From: Entamoeba invadens IP1
Lineage: Eukaryota > Evosea > Mastigamoebida > Endamoebidae
Direction of reading: 5' to 3'
Assembly: GCF_000330505.1 (NCBI RefSeq)
Contig: NW_004443556.1
Span: forward strand, 7,047 to 44,704
Length of the DNA stretch: 37,658 bases
Both the position numbers and the translations under genes were made by a program. Of the stretch, positions 29,269 to 37,658 are shown piece after piece; within the stretch, counting starts at the first letter, position 1; the number at the start of each line of letters is the position of its first letter. The notes beneath the pieces were generated by a model. That model had not been told where the DNA came from. It saw nothing but the letters and a program-made list of their open reading frames with translations, and ran no database searches.

Positions 29269-30879
29269 AAACTTAATATTTTAGCATTTATTCAGTTAAA
29301 ACATAACATTGAATCAACATTGTTTTTACAGAATATAACGTTTAGTTTTACTTATTGCCAAAAAGTTTGCCATGAATGCCACTTATTTTTTTAATAATTT
29401 CAATGTTTTACATAAAGATTAGATATTGTTTTTTGTAGCGATTTGGAAAAACTTGACATTTTTTAACAATATATTTATGAAAGTTTTTTAAAAAAATATT
29501 AATTCGTCATTAATTTTGGTTTATTTAAAATAAAGTCTTATAAGAAACTTCACATGTTAAGATACATCACTTTCTTCTTTTGTCTAATCGTTTCTTTAAT
29601 CATTTTCATTTATAAGTTTGCGTTTAAATAAAATAAAGAATTTAAGTTATTCTTTTTTAATTTATCAAAAAAAAATATTACAAGTATTAATTATTATTAT
29701 AAAACCTTGCTTTATCACTTTCTCTCATTTTTCAATGCTTTGTATAAATAATTGTAATAGAATTTTTATCATATAAATCATCACTGAGTATTATAATAAT
29801 TATAATAACAATAAATTAATTTATTGTTAATGTTAAATATAATTTATTATAAAAATAAAATATTATAAGTATAATTAAAACATTGATTTGATTGGTAAGA
29901 TAATTAACAATAAAAATGTATTTTATCTTATGTTGGTCGATTTACACTCAAGTCGACTTAAATTCGATGTAAAAATAACTTAGAATGTTAAATTTTGAAA
30001 TAAAAATATAATCCCGAAATTTGTTTTGTCGTTCCTGTTGTTTTTTAAAAAATAAAAAATATTTAAAATAAATAAAAGTGTAATTAATTGACATATTGTT
30101 TTCTTTTAATACAACAAATGGTTAGTTTTTTGTGATTGCAAAAATTCGGCAATATAATTTATTTCAGATGGTTTTGCTTGTTGAAAATGGATATATTTAG
30201 CGATATTTTTAATAATAAACAAATTTATATTAATTTGGCTTTTAAGATAATTAAATAACAGTTATTTTATGATTTTTATAAAAAATACAATGATATTGAC
30301 ATTATTGTAATTATAATGTCAATATTATTGTAATTAAAATGTTAATAGTAAGTTATAGCTTTTGAAATTAATACAATTCAATTGTGAACATATTATAATT
30401 CATACAACAGACTCCACCGACTTGAAACTACCTTACCACCACAGTGTTTTATTTTAAATAGAACAAATTGTATTTTAAAAATGTACACTGTTATTTTCCA
30501 ATTTAAATTCGAAATTCAATAAAACAAACCCTAAATAGAAATACTGGCGTTGTTTGTCAAATCAAAATAAAAGAAAAACATTGTTTTTATTATTAATTTA
30601 TGTTTGGAGTTATTTTTTGAAACCAGAATATAGACAAATTGTGTGCACGATACATGTTATAAACACAAAAGAAGTCAAAAATCGCATTAAAGATCCAAAG
30701 TATTTGTATTACAACGCGGTATTTATAACTTATCGTATTTTTTATCGATAAGAAACACAATTATTAAAATAGAAAAACAAAGCAATATTTAAACACAAAT
30801 TTGATAATCAATCACAACATTCAACAGGTTGTTTCTTCTTATTTATTATAATACATTCGATTTAATAACCACAAACATT
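29269..30879. other. AT-rich spacer
   Basis: No supported gene. A 65-codon open stretch on the plus strand (30554-30751) has some protein-like composition near its end (KEVKNRIKDPKYLYYNAVF), but no ATG start and no family match. Confidence 0.5.
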
Positions 30880-31330
30880 ATTTATCAAACAGATGCCGAC
30901 TCGAAACATAGTCAGCAAAAGGTATCCGCATCTGTGCATCCCTGCATCCAGTCTTCTGTCCTCCACCTAAACTCCAAAAATGCCAAGATTCTTACTAACA
31001 AGGCATTGATGAATGGCGACGAGTACAACTCGTTACAGAGTCATACAATTATACAACAATCGACTCTAAAACTTTAATTATAAAACAGCCATTCAGTCGC
31101 CAAGAAAGTGCTTGAAAGGCTGCATAAATGATCCACAACAGTGGAATACTCTCAAGACGGGTATAAATGCTTTGTGTCTAATTTTCAATGGAAAATTGGG
31201 ACTGGGCGACCAAAGCATCCTGTCACTAACGTGCGGCACTTTCAGAACCTTTTGTCAAAAGACTAAAAGGATCAACAATTGAGTCAGTCTATTTCTTCCT
31301 GACCTGTAGTGGTATCAATTAATTAGTCTT
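30880..31330. other. GC-rich island without an intact ORF
   Basis: About 450 bp with clearly higher GC than the flanking spacer and few homopolymer runs. The plus strand is open at its start (DADSKHSQQKVSASVHPC...) and a second plus frame is open further on (SPRKCLKGCINDPQQWNT...). Both are cut by stops. It looks like a relic of a gene or repeat that inserted here. No terminal repeats seen. Confidence 0.45.
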
Positions 31331-32083
31331 ACAACATTCTATTACAAGACACTTGGAGTATCTGGAAAATATTAACCACAAACGTTCAAAATTATCTGTT
31401 ATTACTGACGTTGCTATCTGCTGATTATGAGTGAATTGAGTTATTTCTATACATTGGTTTTGTCTTTACAAATATAAATGTAATTGTTTCAAAACTAAAA
31501 CGTTCGACTTTTTTAACAAGAATAAAAATTTAATTTAAATAATATCTGAATTTATTAGAAACATTCACTCTTGTGTTGGTGTGTTTATGTTGGGATACAC
31601 AATGCAATAAAGACATTTCAAAATGTTTATCAAAACGGTTTCTAATGAGACTTATAAATAATTATTTTTAATAACCACTGGTGAGATACTGTTTAATTTG
31701 TGATAATAATCATACCATGATTAATAAAACAGTTGATATATTATAATTAGCGAAAAAAAGGTATTATAATAACTGATGGTGATTGTGTACTGATGTAGAA
31801 AGCATAAATCGTTTCGTATGTTATTTTACTTTGACTCTAATGAAATGTGAATTGTGTAAAAACAACTATACAATCGTGCTTGGTTTTGTGATTATAACAG
31901 TCCGAGCATCAAATGTAAGAATGTGTTTGTGTTCAATGCCAAACGAGTGTGTTGAAAGTTATTGAAAATAAATTGACTAATACGACGTTTATTGTGGAAA
32001 TTGTCACGTTTATTGATAATTGGTTTTGTGATTGTACTCAAAAAATGAAATAATATTTGTATTAAGTATAATAACAAGAGCAT

Positions 32084-32118
32084 ATCCCCCAATCCAGATC
32101 TGCATTGGATTGGGGGAT
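32084..32118. repeat. GC-rich hairpin, 13-bp perfect stem
   Basis: ATCCCCCAATCCA (32084-32096) pairs perfectly with TGGATTGGGGGAT (32106-32118) around a nine-base loop. It is by far the most stable-looking short hairpin in the AT-rich spacers of this window. Confidence 0.85.
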
Positions 32119-32126
32119 CACCGAAT

Positions 32127-32222
32127 TTGCAAAGTTTAAATTACTTCATGATTTGATAAGAAACAAAACATTTAAACTGTTTGCCATGAGACCTCGCATC
32201 AAGATTCTGACAAACTTTGCAA
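32127..32222. repeat. 11-bp inverted repeat
   Basis: TTGCAAAGTTT (32127-32137) and AAACTTTGCAA (32212-32222) are perfect inverted copies 74 bp apart. CACC lies on the outer side of both (left copy with a four-base gap). Confidence 0.7.
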
Positions 32223-32569
32223 GGTGAATTAAACATTTACAATCAAACGTGATCTTACACCAAGACGACATTTTGATTGTTTCAATTGATTATGATGTGT
32301 TGGTTGATGGAAAATTGACGAATTTATTAATAAGAAAAATATATTTTGAAAGACAGTTGAAACGTCTGAAATATTTACAGTGTTGTTAAACGGTGTTGGA
32401 CACGTGACGTATAACGACATCCTTTAATTTCCAACTATGTGGAGATGCTTAAAACAGTACAATTTCAAACAACAAACAATTGGATTTAATTTTATGATTT
32501 TATTAAACATCATTATATTTCTTGTTTACTGTTAAATTTGTGTGATAACATAAAAATAATCAAAAATGA

Positions 32570-35500
32570 TTAAAGGATACTTGGGCTCTTTGGTGGTTCA
32601 ACTGCTTTAACTTCGGGCACATCAACAAGCTTCTCTTCCTTAGTTTCTTGTTTTACTTCGTCCTTTGGCTTGACGTCCTTCTCTTCTTTGTGGTCTTCTT
32701 GTTCATCGGAGTGTTCACCGCCAAGACCAGTTTTTGAAACAAGTGAAGCAAACTCTGCACATGTCTTTTTCAATTCATCGGGTTGTCCAAACCCAACAAC
32801 ATGCCCTTTCTCAAGCATCAAGACCTTGTCGCACGTCAAAATGGTGTGGAGTCTGTGTGCAATCATGAACATTGTGCTTCCTTTGCAGTGTGTGAACAAT
32901 GCGTCAAAGATTCTCTTTTCTGTTTGCAAATCGACGTTTGCTGTTGCTTCATCGAGGATGATCACCTTCGATCGTGACAACAACCCACGTGCAAGACAAA
33001 TGAGTTGTCTTTCCCCAATCGAGAAGTTTGCACCGCCTTCAGCAATTTCAAGATTCAGTCCATCACCTTTGCTGAATAAACTCTCCTTCATGTTAACGTC
33101 TTGAAGCGCTTGGATCATCTCTTCGTCGGTGTGCTTCCCAAGAACATCCAAATTTTTTCGTAAAGTGCCTCTGAACAAGACTGGCTCTTGTGGAATGACA
33201 CACAATCTTGACCGAAGCGTCTCAAGTGAAAGTGTCGATGTGTTGACACCATCGATGATCACACACCCACTTGTCGGCTCATACAACCGGAACAATGCAA
33301 CCATGATCGACGACTTTCCTGCTCCCGTACGCCCCACAATACCAACTGACTCTCCAGGATTCACATGGACCGTCAAGTCATTCACAGCTGGCGGCAACTC
33401 CGCTGAATACGTCATCGTTAAGTTCTCAAACTTGACGTCTCCCTGCTCAGGCCAATTGGGACCAACACGACCCGTCACTGTCGGGTCGTCTTCCGTTATC
33501 CCTCTCTCTGATGGCAAATCAAGGTAATCACAAACAGCAGCTACAGCAGTCGACGCCATCTGGACTTCAACGCACGATTGTACAAATTGTGTTAAAATAT
33601 TGTTGTATTGGAACATATACATCACCATTAAGGCAATTAAAGACGGGGAAATACTTGCAATTTGAATTGCGCCGACTGTCACAATAGCACCCAGTGATAA
33701 ACACCCAACTAACTCAACACGAACACCCAACCATCTTTGGCAGACATTATTGGCGTAGTAAATCTTCTGTTGTTTGTTCAATTTGTTGGACAATATCGAA
33801 GTGAATCTCCTCTCGTTGTGCATCACTTTGATGGTGTCAAGTCCAAGCAAAGTCTCTTGGAAACTGTTGTACAATGGACTTCTATTTACAACATCGAGTC
33901 GAAGTAATTGTTTGGCATATTTCATATAGATCTTGAACACATAGAAGAACCAGAATAGACCAAGAGCCATCACTGGCAGCATCAAGGAGTTGACCATAAC
34001 TGGAATGATAATTAGCACGACAAGCATTGTCACCGAAGCAATAAACTGAGCCAAAGACAAATTGATTTTATCATCCAAAGTAAACAAGTTCTCTGAGAAT
34101 CTATTGAGAATACGACCAATTGGGGTTGTTTGGAAGAATGACATAGGTGAGTTCAAAACATGGTTCAACGCATCAAAGTGGATTTTAATTGAAGCTTTCC
34201 CGTTCAACGCTCCTAAGAAAAAGAATCTGAAAATAAAGAGGAAAAGTACAACGGCAATGATTCCTCCATATATACCAACCAACTCGTATCCATTCAATGA
34301 TTTTGTAAACTCGTATTGATCCTTTTTTGATGGATCTGTCCATAAGACCAACCAGAAGTTGGAAGCAAGCAACAAAAATGATGAAACGAAGAAGAAGAAC
34401 ACCACCATAGCAAAGTTGAACCATCCTCCATATTTTATATATGTCATCATCGTCTTTAAAATAGATGACGTATCACGGCTTTCTCCATGAATAAGTTGTG
34501 TGACTTTGATTCCATTTTTCATTTTACGTTTTAATATTCTCTTGCCATGTTCGTCCTGATGAGAAACGTTCGCTACATAATTTGAATACAAACGCAAGAA
34601 TTCACTTTCTTGTTGAGCGTGCAACTCTTCGAAAGTACCTTGTTCGACAAATGTGTTGTTCTTCATCACATAGATGTAGTCACACTCGGGGAGGTATTGG
34701 AATGTCTGTGTGATCAAAACACGCGTCTTTTCTCGTAGAATGCCTTTGATGCAGTTGTTGAAGATGTTCTGCCCGACATTTGCATCGACTGCACTCAAAC
34801 AGTCGTCAAGTAAGTAGATGTCTGCATTTTGATACGCCGCACGTGCGAGCGCAAGTCGCTGTTTCTGTCCACCAGAAAGATTTGATCCGCCAATCCCAAC
34901 TTCCATTTGGTCTGCACCTGGGAAGTTTTCCAAATCGTTTCTCAATTCGCAAGCCGCAACAACCTTCTCGTAGACGTCGTTGTTGTGTTTCTTTCCAAAG
35001 ACAACATTGTCGTGAACAGTCAAGTTCTGTACCCATGCATTCTGTGCAACATACCCTATCTTCCCATTGTACAACGCCATACCATTTGTCTTGTGTAAGT
35101 TACCAAGCAATGACCGGAAGAACGCGGACTTACCACACCCAACTTCACCAATGATTCCAATCAGTTGCCCCTTCTTCGCAGTGAAGTTGATGTCTGAGAG
35201 CGCAGTCGAGTCGTTGTCTTCCCATGTGTATGTCGCATGTTCAACTGCAATACTTGGCGCATCGGGCGCTGCAGTCTCAACAGCAGCAATTACATTGTCT
35301 GCATCTCGGTCTTTTTGGTCTTCACCTTTCATCAAGAACTCTTGAATTCTTCTCAACGAAGTGACACCTTGCATCGTGTCGTTCAACAGTTTTGGGAATC
35401 TAATAAGTGGAAGTCTCATGATGTTAAACAGACCAAGCGTCAAAAACGCTTCTTTTGGGCCAATAGCATCAGCCGACCCATGTTGGATAATAATCAGAAT

Positions 35501-36532
35501 TAAATAAGTAACAAAGGAAACCGTTGGTGGAATTGCCCAGACGATGAAGTTCATGCAACTTCTAAAAGCAATGACCCACAAGATTCTTTTGACTTCTTTC
35601 TTTCTTGTGTCGTGTAACTGACCATGCAGGTGTCTTTCCCATACCATCACTTTCACTGTCTTAATCGCATTCAATACTTCTGTCATGAGTTTCACACGGG
35701 TATCTTTAATAATCATCAACTGCTTCATTTGGTTAACAGTGAGTTTGGCTATTACAATGTTTAAAAATACTGAAATTAACATCACTAAAAGTCCAGCGCA
35801 TGCACTCCATTGAACCAAATAAAAGAGCCATATCAACGACAAAATAACTTCCAAAGTACACGACCACAACAAATGGACTTGTGAGCACATATCATTCACA
35901 CAGTTTGCATCAACAGACATCATATTTAAAATCTGGCCATGTGGCGTCGTGGATTGCGATTTTGCATTCATCGCGAATATTCTTTCATACATTGCCATGA
36001 CGAGTGTCGACCGCATTTTCTGACCAACAACAGTGGTAATATAAGTGAAATAATGTCCACACACAGAAGATGTAAGTGCAATAATCGCCACAAATAAACC
36101 AAACATCGCACCAGTCCATTTCTGATATTGCCATGACAACGACTCAGCAACTTGTTCGTTAGTCCATGAAGACTCTGAATTCTCGATGTCGTTCCATTTG
36201 GTACCAAAGTTAATCATTACGCTTTGTGCAAAAATTGGGATGAACAAAGTGACATCATAAATGAGTCTTGGAAGCACTGCGATCAACATGGGCTTTGCAT
36301 TCAATCGGAACATCACTCGCAACAATTTGGGCTTTGGTTTCTGTTTCGCCGTTTCCCAAGCAACTTCGAATTGCCTTGTTAAGTAATTGGCTCTCTTTTT
36401 CATATCCAATTCTTGTATATCTGACTCATTGAGTGACGTTTGGGGTTGGTTTTTAGACACCCCAAGAAGCATAAGAATCTGCGAGAAAGTAAATATTTGG
36501 ATAAAGTGTTGTATCTTCTGTTTAAGAGTCAT
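32570..36532 (-). CDS. ABCC (MRP)-type ABC transporter, 1,320 aa
   Basis: A full-length ATP-driven exporter, probably for organic anions or glutathione-type conjugates and drugs, in the plasma or vacuolar membrane. The layout is TMD1-NBD1-TMD2-NBD2 without the extra TMD0 of long MRPs. The lead-in ESDIQELDMKKRANYLTRQF is typical of the family. NBD1 has Walker A GEVGCGKS (~457), signature LSGGQKQR (~549) and Walker B LLDDCLSAVD (~570), with Asp in place of the catalytic Glu, as usual in MRP NBD1. NBD2 has GRTGAGKSS (~1066), signature FSIGERQ (~1169) and ILDEATANVD (~1189). The tail after residue ~1260 is Lys/Glu/Pro-rich and likely disordered. ATG 36532 (MTLKQKIQHF) is chosen; the six codons before it start with TTG. 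No intron. The substrate is inferred from family only. Confidence 0.96.
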   Translation of the reverse strand: MTLKQKIQHFIQIFTFSQILMLLGVSKNQPQTSLNESDIQELDMKKRANYLTRQFEVAWETAKQKPKPKLLRVMFRLNAKPMLIAVLPRLIYDVTLFIPIFAQSVMINFGTKWNDIENSESSWTNEQVAESLSWQYQKWTGAMFGLFVAIIALTSSVCGHYFTYITTVVGQKMRSTLVMAMYERIFAMNAKSQSTTPHGQILNMMSVDANCVNDMCSQVHLLWSCTLEVILSLIWLFYLVQWSACAGLLVMLISVFLNIVIAKLTVNQMKQLMIIKDTRVKLMTEVLNAIKTVKVMVWERHLHGQLHDTRKKEVKRILWVIAFRSCMNFIVWAIPPTVSFVTYLILIIIQHGSADAIGPKEAFLTLGLFNIMRLPLIRFPKLLNDTMQGVTSLRRIQEFLMKGEDQKDRDADNVIAAVETAAPDAPSIAVEHATYTWEDNDSTALSDINFTAKKGQLIGIIGEVGCGKSAFFRSLLGNLHKTNGMALYNGKIGYVAQNAWVQNLTVHDNVVFGKKHNNDVYEKVVAACELRNDLENFPGADQMEVGIGGSNLSGGQKQRLALARAAYQNADIYLLDDCLSAVDANVGQNIFNNCIKGILREKTRVLITQTFQYLPECDYIYVMKNNTFVEQGTFEELHAQQESEFLRLYSNYVANVSHQDEHGKRILKRKMKNGIKVTQLIHGESRDTSSILKTMMTYIKYGGWFNFAMVVFFFFVSSFLLLASNFWLVLWTDPSKKDQYEFTKSLNGYELVGIYGGIIAVVLFLFIFRFFFLGALNGKASIKIHFDALNHVLNSPMSFFQTTPIGRILNRFSENLFTLDDKINLSLAQFIASVTMLVVLIIIPVMVNSLMLPVMALGLFWFFYVFKIYMKYAKQLLRLDVVNRSPLYNSFQETLLGLDTIKVMHNERRFTSILSNKLNKQQKIYYANNVCQRWLGVRVELVGCLSLGAIVTVGAIQIASISPSLIALMVMYMFQYNNILTQFVQSCVEVQMASTAVAAVCDYLDLPSERGITEDDPTVTGRVGPNWPEQGDVKFENLTMTYSAELPPAVNDLTVHVNPGESVGIVGRTGAGKSSIMVALFRLYEPTSGCVIIDGVNTSTLSLETLRSRLCVIPQEPVLFRGTLRKNLDVLGKHTDEEMIQALQDVNMKESLFSKGDGLNLEIAEGGANFSIGERQLICLARGLLSRSKVIILDEATANVDLQTEKRIFDALFTHCKGSTMFMIAHRLHTILTCDKVLMLEKGHVVGFGQPDELKKTCAEFASLVSKTGLGGEHSDEQEDHKEEKDVKPKDEVKQETKEEKLVDVPEVKAVEPPKSPSIL

Positions 36533-36862
36533 TTGGTTCACATTTCTCAAGTCTTCCTCTTAATTAATTGTAAATAGTATTAAGGGAATTGACACTTCTT
36601 GCATGACTACAGATATATTTTTTTTATTTATTTTTAGTTTAAATATTATATCTTGAGTTTTATTTTTATTTCCTTATAGTCGGGGGATAAATGGCATTAA
36701 AAAGGGACAAAGGTAGTTAATTTTGATAAATATAATTTTGAAACTATAATTTTTAAAAAATCTATTTAAAGGTCAAAATAAACATAAAATTAAAATATTA
36801 ATTTAAATTATAGTTTTTTAATTTTAAATGATTATACAGTTAGTTCGGATTCAAATGAAACA
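36533..36862. other. Upstream region of the ABC transporter gene
   Basis: Should hold the promoter. A 14-codon upstream ATG frame (MQEVSIPLIL...) lies about 70 nt before the start codon, probably outside the short transcript leader. No gene seen. Confidence 0.45.
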
Positions 36863-37051
36863 AGTCTCATAATAAATTGAATTTGTCTCAAAACAAATTA
36901 AAATTGCACCTATATTCAATTTTGTTTCAAAACAATAAAAATTTGTCTCATTACTTTGTAATTTGTCACAATAAAAAACAAAAGTGTTTCAAAATGATAT
37001 AATGTTTCAAAATAATATTAAAATGTCCTAAAAGTAAAAAAATTTGTCTCA
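36863..37051 (+). repeat. Degenerate tandem repeat with ~20-bp period
   Basis: The core TTTGTCTCA (variants TTTGTTTCA, TTTGTCACA, GTGTTTCAA, ATGTCCTAA, AAGTCTCAT) recurs at about 36863, 36882, 36902, 36921, 36942, 36962, 36984, 37003, 37022 and 37043. The steps are 19-22 bp, separated by A/T-rich filler. Some ten units; no ORF passes through it. Confidence 0.75.
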
Positions 37052-37446
37052 TAAATGTGTAATTTTGTTCGATAAAGATTGTAACACTCTTTAAAAAACA
37101 ATAAAAATATACACACATACTCTCTTTTGATAAAACTTTAATGTTTAATTTATATTTACAACTAAAAAATACTTAAAGAACACCTCGAGCGAGTAATTTT
37201 AACGCGACTAGTCTAATGAAATAATCAACACATTTTTCAAATTATTATCATCTACTTGAAACTTCCGGTTATATTCAATAGCATATTGAATATTGTTATT
37301 TTACTCTTGTTTATATGACTTAGTATTATCTCAATAAAATTTATGTTTTTAAATATTTAGTGATACATCGTTAATATACTTTTTATATAAAGTTTTTAAT
37401 AAAGACGGAAAAATAATTGTGTGCCGCTTACACATCAAGTTTTTAA
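37052..37446. other. AT-rich spacer
   Basis: Nothing supportable seen. Confidence 0.5.
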
Positions 37447-37656
37447 GGTTTCGATGTTATTATTGGAGTTTGTGTTGTTGGTAGTAAAGTTGTTGTTATT
37501 TGCATGTGTTGCTTTCAAAAGCATTTTATGATGGTAACTCACCAAGTTGTATTTAATCTAATTGATAATTTAAAAAACAAAAAATTGTTCGAACTTCACG
37601 AACAAATTTTACAATTTCCTAAAGTAACATATCTTTTTAAGTTGTTCATTATTTAA
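37447..37656 (+). other. 69-codon open stretch at the window edge
   Basis: Open from after TAA 37444-37446 to TAA 37654-37656. It has a hydrophobic start (DVIIGVCVVGSKVVVICMCC) and a protein-like remainder (VVFNLIDNLKNKKLFELHEQ). The only ATGs are internal. It could be a relic or an exon; no family recognised. Confidence 0.3.
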
Positions 37657-37658
37657 AA

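Larger units (their letters stand above)
32075..32389 (+). pseudogene. Coding relic with one internal stop
   Basis: One plus-strand frame is open from 32075 to TAA 32387-32389, apart from a single TGA at 32225-32227. It reads QEHIPQSRSALDWGITEFAK, then KLLHDLIRNKTFKLFAMRPR, and after the stop HQDDILIVSIDYDVLVDGKL. Codon use and residue mix look protein-coding, but I recognise no family and no ATG start is seen. Similar coding-like scraps in other frames extend upstream to about 31783, including VIENKLTNTTFIVEIVTF. The 5' part overlaps a strong hairpin. Confidence 0.5.

Noticed and set aside
32670..36207. Plus-strand and frame-shifted ORFs across the ABC transporter
   Set aside because: Shadows of a complete 1,320-codon gene with all ATP-binding motifs in order.
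36533..36550. TTG-started six-residue extension of the ABC transporter
   Set aside because: Non-ATG start. The ATG at 36532 gives a normal MRP N-terminus.
1..37658. CRISPR arrays, rRNA genes, bacterial operons, riboswitches
   Set aside because: None seen; intron, promoter and gene content are eukaryotic.

Overview
The window looks like nuclear DNA of an amoeba of the genus Entamoeba, most likely a reptile-type species close to E. invadens. The evidence is: an actin almost identical in pattern to Entamoeba actin; an intron with the GTTTGT...TAG ends typical of the genus; a BspA-type leucine-rich-repeat protein with the Entamoeba-specific N-terminus; ABCC, CDF and actin genes with very short 5' leaders; and AT-rich spacers that hold DNA-transposon debris rather than LINEs. 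The species call is inference; the genus call is strong.

Layout. 1-5.1 kb is a graveyard: a decayed protein-kinase fragment (998-1540, minus), then a broken DNA transposon (2385-5077, minus) with a DDE_4/PIF-Harbinger-like transposase followed by a Ulp1-type cysteine peptidase. The transposase half is itself split by a ~209-bp LTR-like insertion. 6.4-6.9 kb carries an unrecognised 190-aa gene (plus). 7.5-7.8 kb carries a 105-aa protein that is 34% cysteine, a metallothionein-like gene (minus). 8.1-15.4 kb is one intact 2,402-aa gene of unknown function with an internal duplication (minus). 15.4-17.6 kb is gene-free, but contains two unrelated short inverted-repeat elements (MITEs), each flanked by TA and only 153 bp apart. 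17.6-20.9 kb holds actin, a tRNA-Leu(CAG) and a zinc-type CDF transporter with one intron, all on the minus strand. 21.9-24.9 kb is a leucine-rich-repeat-like gene with a single homopolymer frameshift (plus). 26.5-27.7 kb is a decayed coding relic (minus). 28.0-29.3 kb is an intact BspA-type LRR gene (plus). 29.3-32.5 kb is spacer with a GC-rich island, a coding relic and a strong GC hairpin. 32.6-36.5 kb is a complete ABCC/MRP-type ABC transporter (minus). The right end has a degenerate 20-bp-period repeat.

The intact genes do not form an operon; they are independent units with their own short promoters. Two of them, the metallothionein-like protein and the CDF transporter, are both expected to handle transition metals, and the ABCC pump could export conjugates. 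This is a functional theme, not evidence of co-regulation. The long intact ORFs (2,402, 1,320 and 378 codons) show that base calling is mostly good, so the single-base breaks at A/T homopolymers in the CDF 5' end and the LRR gene deserve attention one by one.
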